A DNA stretch of 64,000 nt, from NCBI GenBank assembly GCA_950295325.1, contig OX485804.1:16804001-16868000 (forward strand), written 5' to 3'. This stretch comes from Polytrichum commune (Eukaryota; Streptophyta; Polytrichopsida; Polytrichales; Polytrichaceae). Both the position numbers and the translations under genes were made by a program. The notes beneath the pieces were generated by a model that was not told the DNA's origin, did no database searches, and saw nothing but the letters and a program-made list of their open reading frames with translations. Below are positions 36,521 through 48,249 of the stretch, piece after piece; position 1 is the first letter of the stretch; the number at the start of each line of letters is the position of its first letter.

Positions 36521-37024
36521 ACTCCCTTCACACACGAGCCAAGAAGAGAAGTGACCATGGAATCGTGAGAGCCCACAAGAAAGTGTCCAAAGGCCGTCCC
36601 AACACACCTCCAAAATCATGTAGTGTGGTCACGGATCCTCAAGTGTAGTGTGAAGTCATATGTGATTGGGCTCTCAACGAAATGCTATTTCAATGAATTT
36701 TTATCGATGCGGGTCCTCATATGTGATATAATAGAATAAACCAACGGTTGTGAGCGTTCGGAGTGCCATGGTCTCCCTGTTTTGTGTTAGGCCTACCTCC
36801 AAGAGGTGGTTTTTGAAAATAGTTCAAGTGATCATGAAACATGATCCATTCGATGTCATGTAGGAGTCCATGTGGACTTTACATCCATCTTGCATTCACA
36901 TACTCCGTTGGTCCCTCGAGCGTAGTGTGAAGAGAACTTGGACTGGCTCCGCCTTTTCCACCAATGAAAGTGCTTGAAGCGTAATGGTCATGGGCTCTCA
37001 GTCTCGTGTGTGAAGTAGCCCTTA
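36521..37024. mobile_element. TIR element, CTTCACACACGAG family, copy B
   Basis: A ~500-bp element, same family as 22132-22631 and aligned with it along the whole length (for example TTTTTGAAAATAG then TTCAAGTGATCATGAAACAT). Ends are TTCACACACGAG and CTCGTGTGTGAAG. It sits within segment C where copy A reads GCACACTCTTAGGGCTGATC without interruption. Terminal bases are uncertain by a few positions. Confidence 0.75.
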
Positions 37025-37116
37025 ATCGGACAACTCTTTGTAGATGTTCTATGGCGAGGCGTCTAGTTTGTAAAAGGACAAGATAATATGTGTTATGAAG
37101 ACGAGATTGGAATATC

Positions 37117-37519
37117 CAGTGTTCAAGATTGAAGCCCTCATATGAGTTTCATTTTGATGGGCTCTCAAATTTCAGCCCTTGAGTCAACCCTTCAGTTGAA
37201 GGGCTACTCAAATCAGAGACATCAATCCAAGAATATAGAAATGAAATACAAAACTCATATAAACATTTGCATGGATTATATGGTACTTGTTTCCGATACA
37301 ATGTGAAGAATTAAGAATAAACCATCTAACTTCACTTCTCATAGTGACAATGCCCTACGCTTGTTGATTCTTGTGACATGCATATTATATTGAGGACTTC
37401 AAGTGACATCTTCATTTTCAATTTGGGGTTGCATTTTGAAGGGTTGTTTTTGAGAGAGGTATATTTGGAAGGGCCAAATCGCGTTTGAAGGGCATTGAAG
37501 ACTTCAATTTTGAACACTG
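37117..37519. mobile_element. hAT-type MITE with perfect 8-bp TSD
   Basis: A 403-bp element starting CAGTGTTCAAGATTGAAG and ending CTTCAATTTTGAACACTG (one mismatch). GGAATATC flanks it exactly on both sides (37109-37116 and 37520-37527), and segment C copy A has the single unoccupied site (GGGATATC). CAGTG termini and 8-bp duplications are diagnostic of hAT. It has no coding capacity. Confidence 0.93.
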
Positions 37520-37690
37520 GGAATATCTACTCCAAATGTGCACTAACAATTCTAAACAGTTAAGGAGGCGTCCAATCTAAACAACTCCAAATGGGCGATT
37601 TGCTCATACTTTAACTTCATATAAGGTGGGTGGGTCTAATTAAGTTGGTTAATAGTTTCTCTTAATTAGATGCATCTACATGATGTATTA

Positions 37691-37953
37691 GGTAATCGTT
37701 TTATTGGAACCAGTTATCGGTGCAGAACCGGTTCTGCACCGATAACTGGTTCCAATAAAACGATTACCGGACGTAACCGGTTGGCCGCTTTGTTGAGCCG
37801 CGCAGGTGACCTAAACAATGGGTCGCCTCTCATCATAACCGATTTAGATGATCATAACCGGCTGGGATGTCGAGGTTATCATCTGCAAACCTATGTGCTC
37901 AGAGCCAATCGTGTAGTGCCACCTTGGCGAAACAAAGCGGCCAACCGGTTACG
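37691..37953. mobile_element. Fold-back insertion with perfect 78-bp palindrome
   Basis: Bases 37691-37768 form a perfect 78-bp palindrome with no spacer, centred on CCGG. A second perfect inverted pair of 23 bp (37772-37794 and 37931-37953, containing AACCGGTTGGCCGCTTTGTT) brackets the remaining ~135 bp. AACCGGTT-like words recur throughout. Segment C copy A lacks the whole unit. It is GC-richer than its surroundings. The flanks give no clear target duplication, and I do not recognise the family. Confidence 0.85.
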
Positions 37954-38049
37954 AGTGGCGTGTGGTTACTAGCTAGGTGTGTACTTTTGAACAAGCACCA
38001 AGAAGATATGTATTTACAAGAGATTGGACTACAGGCTCAATATTCGGTA

Positions 38050-40320
38050 GTTATTTTAGGTTAAGTTCAATCAACATATTTGGGTGCAAGGGGAGAGGGG
38101 GCTTTGTGATGACAATTAAGAAGATAATCTTCCATTAGATGATGAATGAGATATTTGTTAAGAAGCAAGCATGGTAAACTGGATCATTTATGTACTCCAT
38201 GGATGCTCAACAATAGAAGGTTCAAAACTGCATTATTATTTTCAAATATTTCATATATTTATTTGTTACTTAAAAAATATTACACAATTTCATTTAAGAA
38301 TTTATAAGAAATAACATTTCAATTTTCAAATTTTTACATTATTTAATAACCTTTTAACCAAGAATTTCATGGTTTCAACATATTTGAGCAGGAATTTCAC
38401 ATCAACGTCAATCACGTCACATCACATCTTGTGACGACGACATGATGATGGACTGCAAAAAAATCACATCAAGGGGGGAGGGCTCAAAAACTATTTACCT
38501 TGGGTAAATTGTTGATTGTTGCTGAGCAATTGACACACTAGGGCACATACTCTTCAACTATCATGTAATTTTAGAGCCCATTGCTGAAGAGCAATTGATT
38601 TCGCAAGTCGACTACACCACCACAATCGACAAGCTAGGCGACTATTCGTGAGCATTTGAAATGTCGACTACATGTCCCCCCCATGGACACGTGCACTGGT
38701 GTCCATGGGTTAGGTGGGGAGGGGCCACATCCAATCGATGCCCTCCCCATGGGTATATATGGACCCCACTTCCATTCCACCCTCACTTCGCAGTCACACT
38801 GGTGGGTCCTTGGTTGTTGAATTGCCACTGGCACTCTTAATTAGACTGAGGTGAGTTGGAGGCCCCCACATTATGGGTTAGTGTTCAGGAACTGAACTTT
38901 ATTGCACCACATCAAATTACATACATTTTCCATTCCACACGTGACATCATAATCCATTACTTATTATGGTTGTTTTTATTATCAATACGAGATAGAGTTT
39001 TGAAACATTACTGGAACTTGCAAAATGTAAACACTTAATTTGGAAGTGTTTACATGATAGGATATTGTTTAGACGACATAAGTGTAGGCTTTAGGTCAAA
39101 TGAACTCAATGGGTAGTAGCGCTTATTTTGGAATCACTTGCAATTTAGATTAAATTAATTTTAGGCCAAAAAAAAACTTTAGGTTCTGGCAAGGATGGCG
39201 GATGAAGAGAACACATCACCAGAACCTCCATGTGGCGGGGAATCGGGTTTTGGGGGGGGGGGATTGTAGTATGGACTCCAAGGTCGGCATCATGAGGTAC
39301 ACCTAGAAGAAGAAGACCAAATGCGCCAAGGGACAGACCACAATCCATCAATTTGGAGGTGGCGCGGAATCTCAAAGTTCTCACTAATCCCAGATGATAC
39401 CTAGGATGAGAAGGGTACGTGGATGTGTAGCATTGTCCAAAGGTATGTGAAGTGGACACATTTTATGAGGATGTTCCTTCCTAGCACGCATATGGATCAA
39501 ATGTCCAAGCGGGAGTATGCCATGAGCCATGCACATTTTGGAGACCGGTGCAAGAAGGTTTGGGGGTACGTATAAATGGGGGAAACCAAGGGAGTTTGAT
39601 CGTGGGCATATGCTCATGTGGTTGTGTCAAATGTTGTATGCCGAGGTTATTTTGGGTGTAACAATTGACTGGTCAACCACCCCATGTACCATCGCAGATT
39701 TGAGGGCGGTGCACCAAATTAAGTAGGGTCATATGAGTCAATTGGCTGATGTAGGGTCATTCCTAGTTTCATGATTTCCAATGAATCCTCCTGCGGTCCA
39801 AGATTATTTTGATTTCCTTCTCGTCCCAAGTCATCAAGCTCTAGAAACTCCACCCTCCGACCACATAGACCTGCATGATGCGAACATGGTGTGGTGTGTG
39901 ATTGCAATGCTTGATGAGCAAGTTCAAGGCCCACACCGTGAATTCGATATAAGCGTTCGCTAATCCTTTGTTCATCCTCGAAACTGGCTCGAACGTGCTT
40001 GCTAATGGCAAAGTATCACACTAATTTGAATTTGTATGTACGAGTGTGTGTTCATGTGACTCACACTAATTTCTAGGTTGCAATCGTTTTAAAGGTGTAG
40101 ATTTAGTGGGCTTTATAATTAATTTTCATCTCAAAAGTAATATAGACTTTGAAGAAATGATGATTAATTAAACTCATTCAATGACTTTTAATCAATCGTA
40201 CACTCATAATAGGGAGCTTATGAGATTTAGTAAATGGACAAAAGCAATGGGCGATTATCCTCCTGGATTTGGAGATTAGACATAATCATGGTTCGGACAT
40301 GCCTTGCCCATGCGTCAGGA
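38050..40320. other. Unassigned region
   Basis: No recognised gene. Plus-strand frames at 39529-39726 and 39781-39963 (60 codons, AVQDYFDFLLVPSHQALE) are open and lie in one 450-bp stretch with near-normal composition, so they may be pieces of one decayed gene, but I cannot place the protein. Minus-strand frames 39145-39934 overlap them. A 10-base G run lies near 39251. Confidence 0.3.
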
Positions 40321-40340
40321 AATGCAAGAGCATTAACTTC

Positions 40341-40525
40341 TTCTTCTTTTTTGAGACAGAAGGCCGACAGGCCAGCGCCAAAGCACAAGAGGCAGTTCAC
40401 CACCTGGGAAGTTTTCCGTCAAGTAGAGAGGAGATTTCACAGCTGGGATTCGAACCGCCAACCTCTTCCTTGAGATTTGGGTATCTCTCCACCATCATCT
40501 GGTCGTTTAAGGTTGTCTCGGACCA
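40341..40525 (-). mobile_element. tRNA-related SINE with 15-bp TSD
   Basis: Flanked by AAGAGCATTAACTTC on both sides (40326-40340 and 40526-40540). On the minus strand the element begins with a tRNA-like head: an A-box-like GATGATGGTGGAGAG about 35 bp before a perfect Pol III B box, GGTTCGAATCC. It ends GGCCTTCTGTCTCAAAAAAG with an A-rich tail. The last ~20 bp before the tail matches 23000-23267 and 33584-34000. The perfect TSD suggests a fairly recent insertion. Confidence 0.93.
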
Positions 40526-40559
40526 AAGAGCATTAACTTCCAGGGGGGCTTGTACTGCG

Positions 40560-41760
40560 AGGATAATAGCCTAGTTTCTCTTGGAGATGTGGAATTATCG
40601 CATTGGAATGTATCTTAAATCCATCCAACATAAAAACTTAAATAAAATAATTCATATGCAACCTACACAATTTCATTGAAGTTGTTGTAAGGAAAGGGCC
40701 TTTTACACTCTAGTTAGGGAGTCTATTGATGTTGGATTGCTAGGTGAGAATGATCACAATACTAATCTTATTGTGGGTGAGGATCTTCTATGGAATGAAG
40801 GTGTTGTCCCCCTTCTGTGGACCACTTCTTACACCATCTCGTCAAGCGGATAGATCCTTGATTAGTCATTATGATTGGCCAAAGTTGGTTCACTTTTAAA
40901 AGTATTTTGGCATCCTTCTACACCACTATTATGAATGGCCAAAGTTGTGCTATTTTGTACTGAATGCCGCATGTGAATAATCACTTTTAAAAACGACCTA
41001 CTCCATGGCACCATTGCACTCATTTGTTGATGGCTGAAGTATGAAAAATATTTGTCACTAAAAGGAAGTTGTTACTTTGAGGCCTCAACACCTTATGGGT
41101 TTGTGGTTGATTTATCTCAAACGACTTGGACTAGACTAGTTTCAAGTCTTAAAACTAATTATGGTGTAAGATCAACAAAAAAAATGTAACATGTGGCCTA
41201 CATATAATTTCATGGCTTTTATGTTGGATGAATGAGAGGTATGCTTGTACGCAATAACCCCTCTCGTCATCTCTCTTCAAGTCTCTCAAAAACTCATGTT
41301 ATAATAGGGAATTTTGTCCTAATTTTGACGATTTATGATGTTCAAGGAGTGTTCAGGGAAGCCCCAACTTTGGTGCAATGAAGCGCATGCACTTCATTTT
41401 GGCCAATAGAAGGCAATATAAAAATGAACTCCTTGTCAAACTTGCAAGAGCACTATTCTAGGTGCCTTCAAAACTTAGCCATGGATTCCACTTTTATAAG
41501 ATGATCTTTTGATCAAAGACAAACACATGCCCTTCATTTCACCATATTGGGGTTTCTAACATTGTCACCATTTGAACGCTCCTTAAACATCATAAAATGT
41601 CAAAAGTGGGGAGAAACTCCCCACACCAAAACGTGAGTTTTTTTGAGACACTTTAGTTATAAACTATAATGTAAGGGTATATCTAGTAATGCGGATAGAG
41701 GCGGATGAAATAGTTCAACACCGATGAAAACAAAGCTGATGGATGAACTTCCAAGACTGT
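40560..41760. other. Unassigned intergenic DNA with one dispersed repeat
   Basis: No gene seen. Bases ~41100-41290 (GGACTAGACTAGTTTCAAG-like sequence to CTCTCTTCAAG) are related to 61600-61790: both have TTTCAAGTCTT/TCTTTGAAA, AAACTAATT, ATCAAC, a GTAAC stretch, and GGATGAATGAGAGGTA against GGGTGAATGACAGGTA. The class is unknown. Confidence 0.4.
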
Positions 41761-41779
41761 CCATCTCAGGCCTTTGAAT

Positions 41780-42075
41780 TTGAATGAAGCCGGCGACGCG
41801 ATGCTACTATACGGCGGCGGCCATGCCTACCTCCCTCGCTCATCGCATGGCCATGGCCAGCCATGGCCGCCTCGCCGAACCAATTAACGATCCTCATAAG
41901 TACTGAGTATCTCTGGCAACCGAATCCCGTCCCTCCCAAAACCTTCCTCCAGATTTCCAGATCCCACAACCGTAATTCTCACATCATTCCTTCAATCCTG
42001 GCAATTGTTTTTTGTCTAAAATTTGTTCTGCACTTTTCCATGCTGTCAGCGAAGGTGGATGATCGCTCTTGAGAG
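41780..42075 (+). promoter_or_regulatory. Probable promoter/5' leader of the SGS3-like gene
   Basis: A locally GC-rich patch (GCCATGGCC, CCGGCGACGCG, TACGGCGGCGGCC) followed by a pyrimidine-rich leader, the composition common around plant transcription starts. It lies about 1.4 kb upstream of the first coding ATG on the same strand, and the first coding exon begins at a splice acceptor (AG at 43343-43344), so a non-coding 5' exon is expected upstream. The exact start and donor cannot be read off. Confidence 0.4.
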
Positions 42076-42343
42076 ACGGGCTTGCTAATTTGGTATCGTC
42101 CGACTTACTTTTGTGTTCTGGGGTAGGCTTAAGCAATTTGGAGTAACAAAATGTTCGAATTATTTCATGGCGGGGTTGGAGATTGTATGTCGTAGACATC
42201 AAGAAGTGATTTGTTGTTTGTTGCAATTCGGGTAACTTAGTCTGGGGAAGAGCTCCATTGCGGTATATCTCCATCCAAGATCTAATAAGTATGTCAATTG
42301 TGTGCGCTCGCGAGGTATTTTCATAAGAACAGGATGTAATATG

Positions 42344-42860
42344 AGGGAATGCGTTCTCCTCTTGTCATCATCTCTCGCAGAGCATTCCTGTATAATGCTC
42401 CGAAGAGCTTCTCTCTGTCTTCCCCTTTCTCGATCGCCTTTTGCATTTCATATAATAGAATTAGCATATAACTCTTTCTTACGATGACAACTTCTTAATG
42501 CGAGGGATTGTTATAGGGAATGCGCCTGTCCTCTTGTCATCTTCTTTTGCAGAGCATTACTATGTCTCTGTATGATGCTCTGAAGAGCTTCTCTCTTTCT
42601 TCCCCTTTCTCGATCGCCTTATGCAGTTCAGATAACAGATTAAGCATTTTGGCCTTTCTTACGATGGCAATTTCTTAATTGTGAGGATGTGTCATAGGGA
42701 ATGCGTTCTCCTCTTGTCATCATTTATCGCAGAGCATTCTCATGTCTCTGTGTGATGCTCTGAAGAGCTTCTCTCTTTCTTCCCCTTTCTCAATCGCCTT
42801 ATGCCTGTTCATATAATAGATTGAGCATTTTACTTACTTTTACGATGGCAAGAATCTTGA
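42344..42860 (+). repeat. Three ~175-bp tandem repeats upstream of the SGS3-like gene
   Basis: Units begin with AGGGAATGCG at 42344, 42515 and 42696. Each contains CTCTTGTCATC, GCAGAGCATT, GATGCTCTGAAGAGCTTCTC, TCTTCCCCTTTCT, ATCGCCTTATGC and TTACGATGGCAA. AGAGCATT and its inverted partner GATGCTCT give each unit a small hairpin. The array lies between the presumed 5' leader and the first coding exon, so it is probably in a 5' UTR intron or promoter. It is not found elsewhere in the window. Confidence 0.88.
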
Positions 42861-43360
42861 AAAGGGACATATTGACTTCGGAGGTCTGTGAAAAGCCCAT
42901 TCTTTGTGAAAATCCCTGACAGGCATTTCTCCCTATTGGATCTTGTGGATTTCTTGTTGGGTACTTGTAAGACTGATTTCTATGAACGCAGAACACCAGT
43001 AAGGTCATCAGTGTGTGCAGGCAGGAGTAATCACAGACACGTCCTTGAAAACATTTGTGTGCTCATTACATTATGAAAAAGTTCCCTGCGTTTTTAAAAA
43101 CGGAGATGGTTCCTGATTGGATAGATTTTCGTAATTGCCCGTACGTGCTGAAATTTTTGGAGAGGGTTGTTGAACGATTTGAGATCTTTCTGAAATTTCA
43201 AGATGAATCCTGGATGCATGGCTAGAAGAAATTTTTCTCCGTTTCTAATACGTTTTCTTTAAGCCCTCAAATCTGACATTAGGATGGCGAGAGAGAGATT
43301 GTTTCCCCACTCATTCTGGTGTCTTTAACTCTCCTTTTTGACAGGATCGAAATTCCACAC

Positions 43361-46300
43361 ATGGGACCTCCTGAGAGCAGAGCATTAAATAATCAGCAGA
43401 TGGCTGACAGCATCAATACATCCCAACGTCTTCCACAAGAGAAAGAAGACCAAAAGTTTGTCCACCAATCTGGGGACACGTCAGGTATGTTAGTTCGTCA
43501 CAGTATGGAAGGGCCTGTGCTATAGGTGGCAGCTTACTGAGTTCTACAGTACTCGTCGATGCAAGTTAGTGAGAAGATGACATCAGTTCTCCTGCCCTAA
43601 GGACTGGATTGTTGGTGTACTGTTCAATACATTCTGATCCAACATTTATTCATAGGTGCAGATGTGTCTGCTTGTATCAGGTGTCTCACGTTCCGAAGTA
43701 CCAATGGTAAAACTATCTTGTCTTAAGTTTCGGGCAAGAAATCAGGTCGTTTTAAAAAGTGGTTTACTATTTTGTTTCGAAATTCAAGGGACAATCCAGG
43801 AGGACCTTTTGGTAAACTTGAGCTACAAGATAGAAAAAGTATGCTTTTTAAAATTCCAGTGGTAAACTAGGAATTCTTGGGTGTGGCCTTCACTCCTGAA
43901 GTACAAGCCCACTGATTAAAGCTTTGCTAACCTGTAGAACAATATCTCTTGTTCTGAAGAGGCAACGCAGCAGTGGCCACCTTTGGGCTACTACCTAGGT
44001 GGTGGTTCTTTAGAACAGGAATGGGGTCTGTTGTGGTTGCGAATGCATTCCATGGTGGTGGACATTCGTCTGGTAATTTATTTTGAGCAGAGAATTTACT
44101 TTTCAGGCCGTTGGTTATGTTTTATTCCAGTACTGTGCTTTTAAAGTCCCTTCACGCTCAGCACTCGGTTATTTAGGTGTATGCTGAGCACTCTAACGAC
44201 TCTGTTTCCCTGTATCCATGAGTAGTCTTAAAGAAATGGCTTTAATTGACTGCAATTGTGGCAGACATCTTTGGAATCTGATCTGGTGTTGCTTGACACA
44301 GATGTGGAGTACCCAATATCCGTAGATTCAGAGAGCCAATCAGATGGTTTGGATAGTGCAGATGAAGACTCAGAGTACTACTACAGTGATGAGTTGGATT
44401 CTGATGACTCCACACAGAGTCATGAGACTCAAAAGAAAGCAAAATGGTGTCGCTCCTTCTTTGAAGACCTGAATTGCTTAACTCATGATCAGCTACAGGA
44501 GCATGACCGTCAATGGCACTGCCCAGTGTGCAAGGGAGGTGTAGGTGCGATAGACTGGTACCGAGGGCTTGGGCCCCTGGTTACACATGCAAGAACTGTG
44601 AGGTCAAGGTAATGTGGCTCTCATCAACTTCAACTGAATTAAGGAAGAGACCATTCATTGATTTCCCCATAGAATTTGATTGTTGTGGATAAGTTTGAAA
44701 ACTTATATTTGTTTTTGAAAACTTCAGGCGTGTCAAGCTTCACCGCAGTTTTGCGGATATCTTGTCTAAAGAATTGCAAGTACGTGGGAGTGGAGTAGGC
44801 ACAGGGGGTCAATCCACTCTACATGGGATGTGGAAGGGGCTCTCAAACAATGATGAAAATGCATTGATTTTGTGGCCACCAATGGTCATCATTGAGAACA
44901 CGAAGCTGGAGCTCGATGATGATGAAAAGGTAAGCTCCTATGTGGTTCAACTTCATTTTGTGTGATGCTTGATCAATCTTTCAGCAGGTTGTCTGTGTGA
45001 AAGTTTTTCTGCAAGGAGCCCACCCGTTTTGAGCTGCACATTGAAAGAATAAGCTGATATTTCCCAAGAAGCCGAGAAATACTGTATGCGAGAGAAATCA
45101 CCTCGTTAGTGCTGTGTTGCTTTTAACTTTCGGAAATTTGTCAGTAGGCCTAGTTTTCCTGTGATTGATACAAGCTGGCCTGTTTGCAGTGGATTGGAAT
45201 GGGAAACAACGAGTTACTTGACACTTTCAAAGAATACAACCCATGGAAAGCCCGTCATGCCTATGGTCCACAAGGTCACCGAGGCATGAGCATGCTGATA
45301 TTTCCAGAGTCTCCTGGTGGTTATCATGATGCACAACGTCTGCATAAACACTTCACCGATGCTAGACGCAGTCGAGAAACTTGGGATAAGCCTGGAAAAT
45401 TACTTTATTTACCAGGTACAAGTACAGCACCTTTGAGCCTTTTCTCTCTCTTCATTTGATTTGTGTTCTATGGTATTTCAATTGATATCACTATCAGTGA
45501 TAACTTGATGTTTTATAAGAGGAAAGCTCACAATCGTCATGGGGTGCAAAATTTCATCAATTGCTCTTCCCTAGAGTTGTTGCGGCCAGAACTCTGTTTG
45601 TGTCAGCCTTTCTTGAAGGGGAATTAAGGGATCAACCTGACATGTTTAATGTTGCAGGCGGGAGTCGCATTCTGTACGGATACTTGGCAGAAAAAGAAGA
45701 TATTGACATATTCAATAGACACAACAAAGGTACAAAAAAATGTTGTTTGCTGATTTTTCCACAAATATGGCTTCAGGTTCTCTGACTTGGGAAGGCCGCA
45801 GTAAGGCAAAGTTGTTAGAGAGCCTAACCCACGGAGTGTGTCAATAGTAGCTTGGTACATATCTACGTGGGTGCACAGAAGAGATTTTGATTCTTGATCT
45901 CTTATGAGGAGGCTGTGATTATCTCCTCTGCATCCTAGAGGTGTACATAGCTCCTTCTACATTTGCACAAGAGTCCATTTGGTTTCTTGATTATCATCAA
46001 GGATTTGATTATTTAGCTTCAATGATGTTGAATATCACTAGGTTGAGTTCTACCTACAAAAATCTTCAACATAATTGGAGAATTACTATTCCTAAATAGG
46101 AGTATGGTGATTATTTTAGACAACTTTATACAAATATACATATATATGTATATACTTTGGTATGAATCAATTACTAGGCATACATGCCCTACTATTTGCG
46201 TCTATAATTTGTATTATATTTGGTACCATAATTTTCAATTGTCTTGTCTACAGGGATGCTCATTTCTTAGCGGTGCACACTTGTTGTTTTGGATCTACTG

Positions 46301-48153
46301 AGGACTGCCACCCCCTTGGGAAGCTGAAGCGAGTGTACTGACCTCATTGTTGTGAGACTCAATTGTCAGTATGATTTTTGTCAATTGTGATTCAAGTGCC
46401 AAATATAATCTTGCCTACTATTTATTCATTTTATGTTGTTGTTATCTGATATTGACAGGGAAAGCAGTCATAAAACCTACTCTCAAGCGATTGCAGGAAG
46501 TAGTACTTGACCCTATGCAAGCCATGCAAGAACAGTTTGAGAAAGTGCTGGATTTGCAGACGACAGTGGAAAAGGAGAAGGCAGTCAGCAAAACTTTGAA
46601 AAAGACTGTGACAGCTGTTGCTCGGAATTTGCGGCTTCGCGAGAAAGAGCTTGGAGTCCTGCAACAACGTGCTGAGCAGCAAATGACTGAGCACAAGCAG
46701 CGGGTGCCACATCTACACACTGCAACTCTGATATATTGTGGACAACGCTAATTGTATTGATTCATTTTTGTTGCAATCTTTTGATGCAATCAGAACACCT
46801 CATAGTTATGTCCTCTCAACAGTAGAGACATAAGTTTTCATCTGCACTATATCACATATTTAGTCTTGCTATTTCAAATGTATAATAGCTGCAATCTATG
46901 AACCAAAAGGAGAGTTTACTTGTCTATTTGATTAGAGGACGATGGCGAGCACCTCAGGTGCTGGGCCTACCTTGTTAATGGCACGATTTGTTTAAAATTC
47001 AATGATCCCAAATTCAGTTGGACAAGTTCTGATGTCTCATTGTGAAGTAAATTGTAACCTACACAGTATCTCAGTTCTTGAAAATAATATTCTGTGTCCT
47101 CCTATTTAAAGTAAACCACTTTCAAAACTTACTTCCAAGTCACCGTTTCCTCTCTTCCTTGCAGGCAATCGACCTGGAAGGATATTTTAATGGTGAAATG
47201 GAGCAGCTTAGGAAGGAGGTCCAACACAAAGAGGCTGAGCTGCAGAAAGCTAATGAAGACTTCAAAAAGGCTCATTTACTGCAGTTTGAGAACTTGGAGT
47301 CAAGGAGGGTTGAGATTTTAGAGGGCAAGGATCTCTCAAAAGTTGACCACGGACGTGTGGAAGCCTTGTAAATTTCTCCCCTCAATTGCCCAATAAGTAT
47401 ATGTGTGCCAGATTCATTTTGTCTACAGGATTCTACTCCAGTAGAGTAGATTTACATCAGTAAATTCACATTTGCAATTTTTGTAGAATTCATTAATTCA
47501 TTCATCAATTTATTCATCTCTGGATAGTTCTTTCCCTATGAATGTTGTGGATGTACAAATTGTGTAATGGGGCACACTTTTAGAATAGGACAGTAGTATG
47601 AGTCTAGCATTCATGTGAACAGTGGATATATGGAAATTAGTTTGGACACAATAATCAAGGGTTCCATATTATCTGAAAAAAAAGTCCACACAATTGCAAT
47701 ATCACGGTGTCTTGTAAGATTAAGAAATTCTGTCTTTCTATCCTATGCATATTCTGTGGACGTTGCTCGTATACAAAAGTGGACAATATGGCTGACCTTT
47801 TTCCGAAATTGATGTACAGAACACTGGTTGACTTTGAAATTGCAATGCTGATGTGAACATGTGGAGGAAATATTACTTCTGTAGGTAAGTGGACTTTGAA
47901 TGCGGACTGGTTGTTTTTGTGCTGCAGAATGGAGATAGAAATTACAAGAGAGGCGCAATTGGTAGAACGCAGTATCATCGATGCACAGGCTTATGAATCC
48001 CAGAGACAAGAGTTGCAGGATAAGCACCATGAATTGCGACAAGATCTTCGGAAAAAGCAACATGCAGATGTCATCGCCTTGGAGATGCAACTCCAGGCGG
48101 AAATGAAAGAGCTAATGACAACTTTCCAGATCAAATTGCAGCATCCAGAATAA
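43361..48153 (+). CDS. SGS3: SGS3-like RNA-silencing factor (zf-XS, XS, coiled coil)
   Basis: SGS3 binds and stabilises cleaved RNAs and works with RDR6 in cytoplasmic bodies to make the double-stranded precursors of trans-acting siRNAs. Nine coding exons fit: 43361-43484, 43656-43706, 44302-44608, 44728-44929, 45190-45415, 45658-45729, 46459-46703, 47165-47367, 47928-48153. All junctions are GT/AG with matching phase; the sum is 1,656 nt (551 aa plus stop). Order: short N-terminus; acidic Ser/Asp stretch (residues ~59-100); zf-XS finger (C132, C135, H154 in WHCPVCKGG...THA); XS domain (~207-322, with LILWPPMVII, YGPQGHRGMSMLIF, DIDIFNRHNKG); coiled coils to the end. There is no XH domain, which separates it from FDM/IDN2 proteins. 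It is shorter than Arabidopsis SGS3 (about 625 aa), mainly at the N-terminus. Exon 2 and the exon 7 donor (CGG/GTGCCA) are the least certain joins; AATAAA overlaps the stop codon. Confidence 0.93.
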
Positions 48154-48249
48154 AGGTGATGTCTCAAACATGACAAGACTGGAGTTGTCTTCAATATGTA
48201 CATCACAAAGTTCTGTGAATCATACAACTTAGTTGATAATATGACAGTG

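Larger units (their letters stand above)
35420..38045 (+). repeat. Segmental duplication C, copy B (with five insertions)
   Basis: Counterpart of 28965-29725, expanded from ~0.76 kb to ~2.6 kb by insertions at 35524-35740, 35833-36257, 36521-37024, 37117-37519 and 37691-37953. Outside these, the markers of copy A follow in order. For each insertion the unoccupied site can be read in copy A, which makes this a natural record of element activity since the duplication. Confidence 0.8.

Noticed and set aside
40450-40470. Possible tRNA gene (perfect B box)
   Set aside because: There is no cloverleaf around it, and the surrounding element has a TSD and A-rich tail, so it is a SINE head.
44256-44301. 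Exon 3 of the SGS3-like gene starting at the upstream AG (44263-44264)
   Set aside because: That acceptor gives the wrong phase after exons 1 and 2 and an early stop; the AG at 44300-44301 restores the frame.
46431-46720. Minus-strand frames of 92-93 codons
   Set aside because: They are complementary shadows of exon 7 of the SGS3-like gene.
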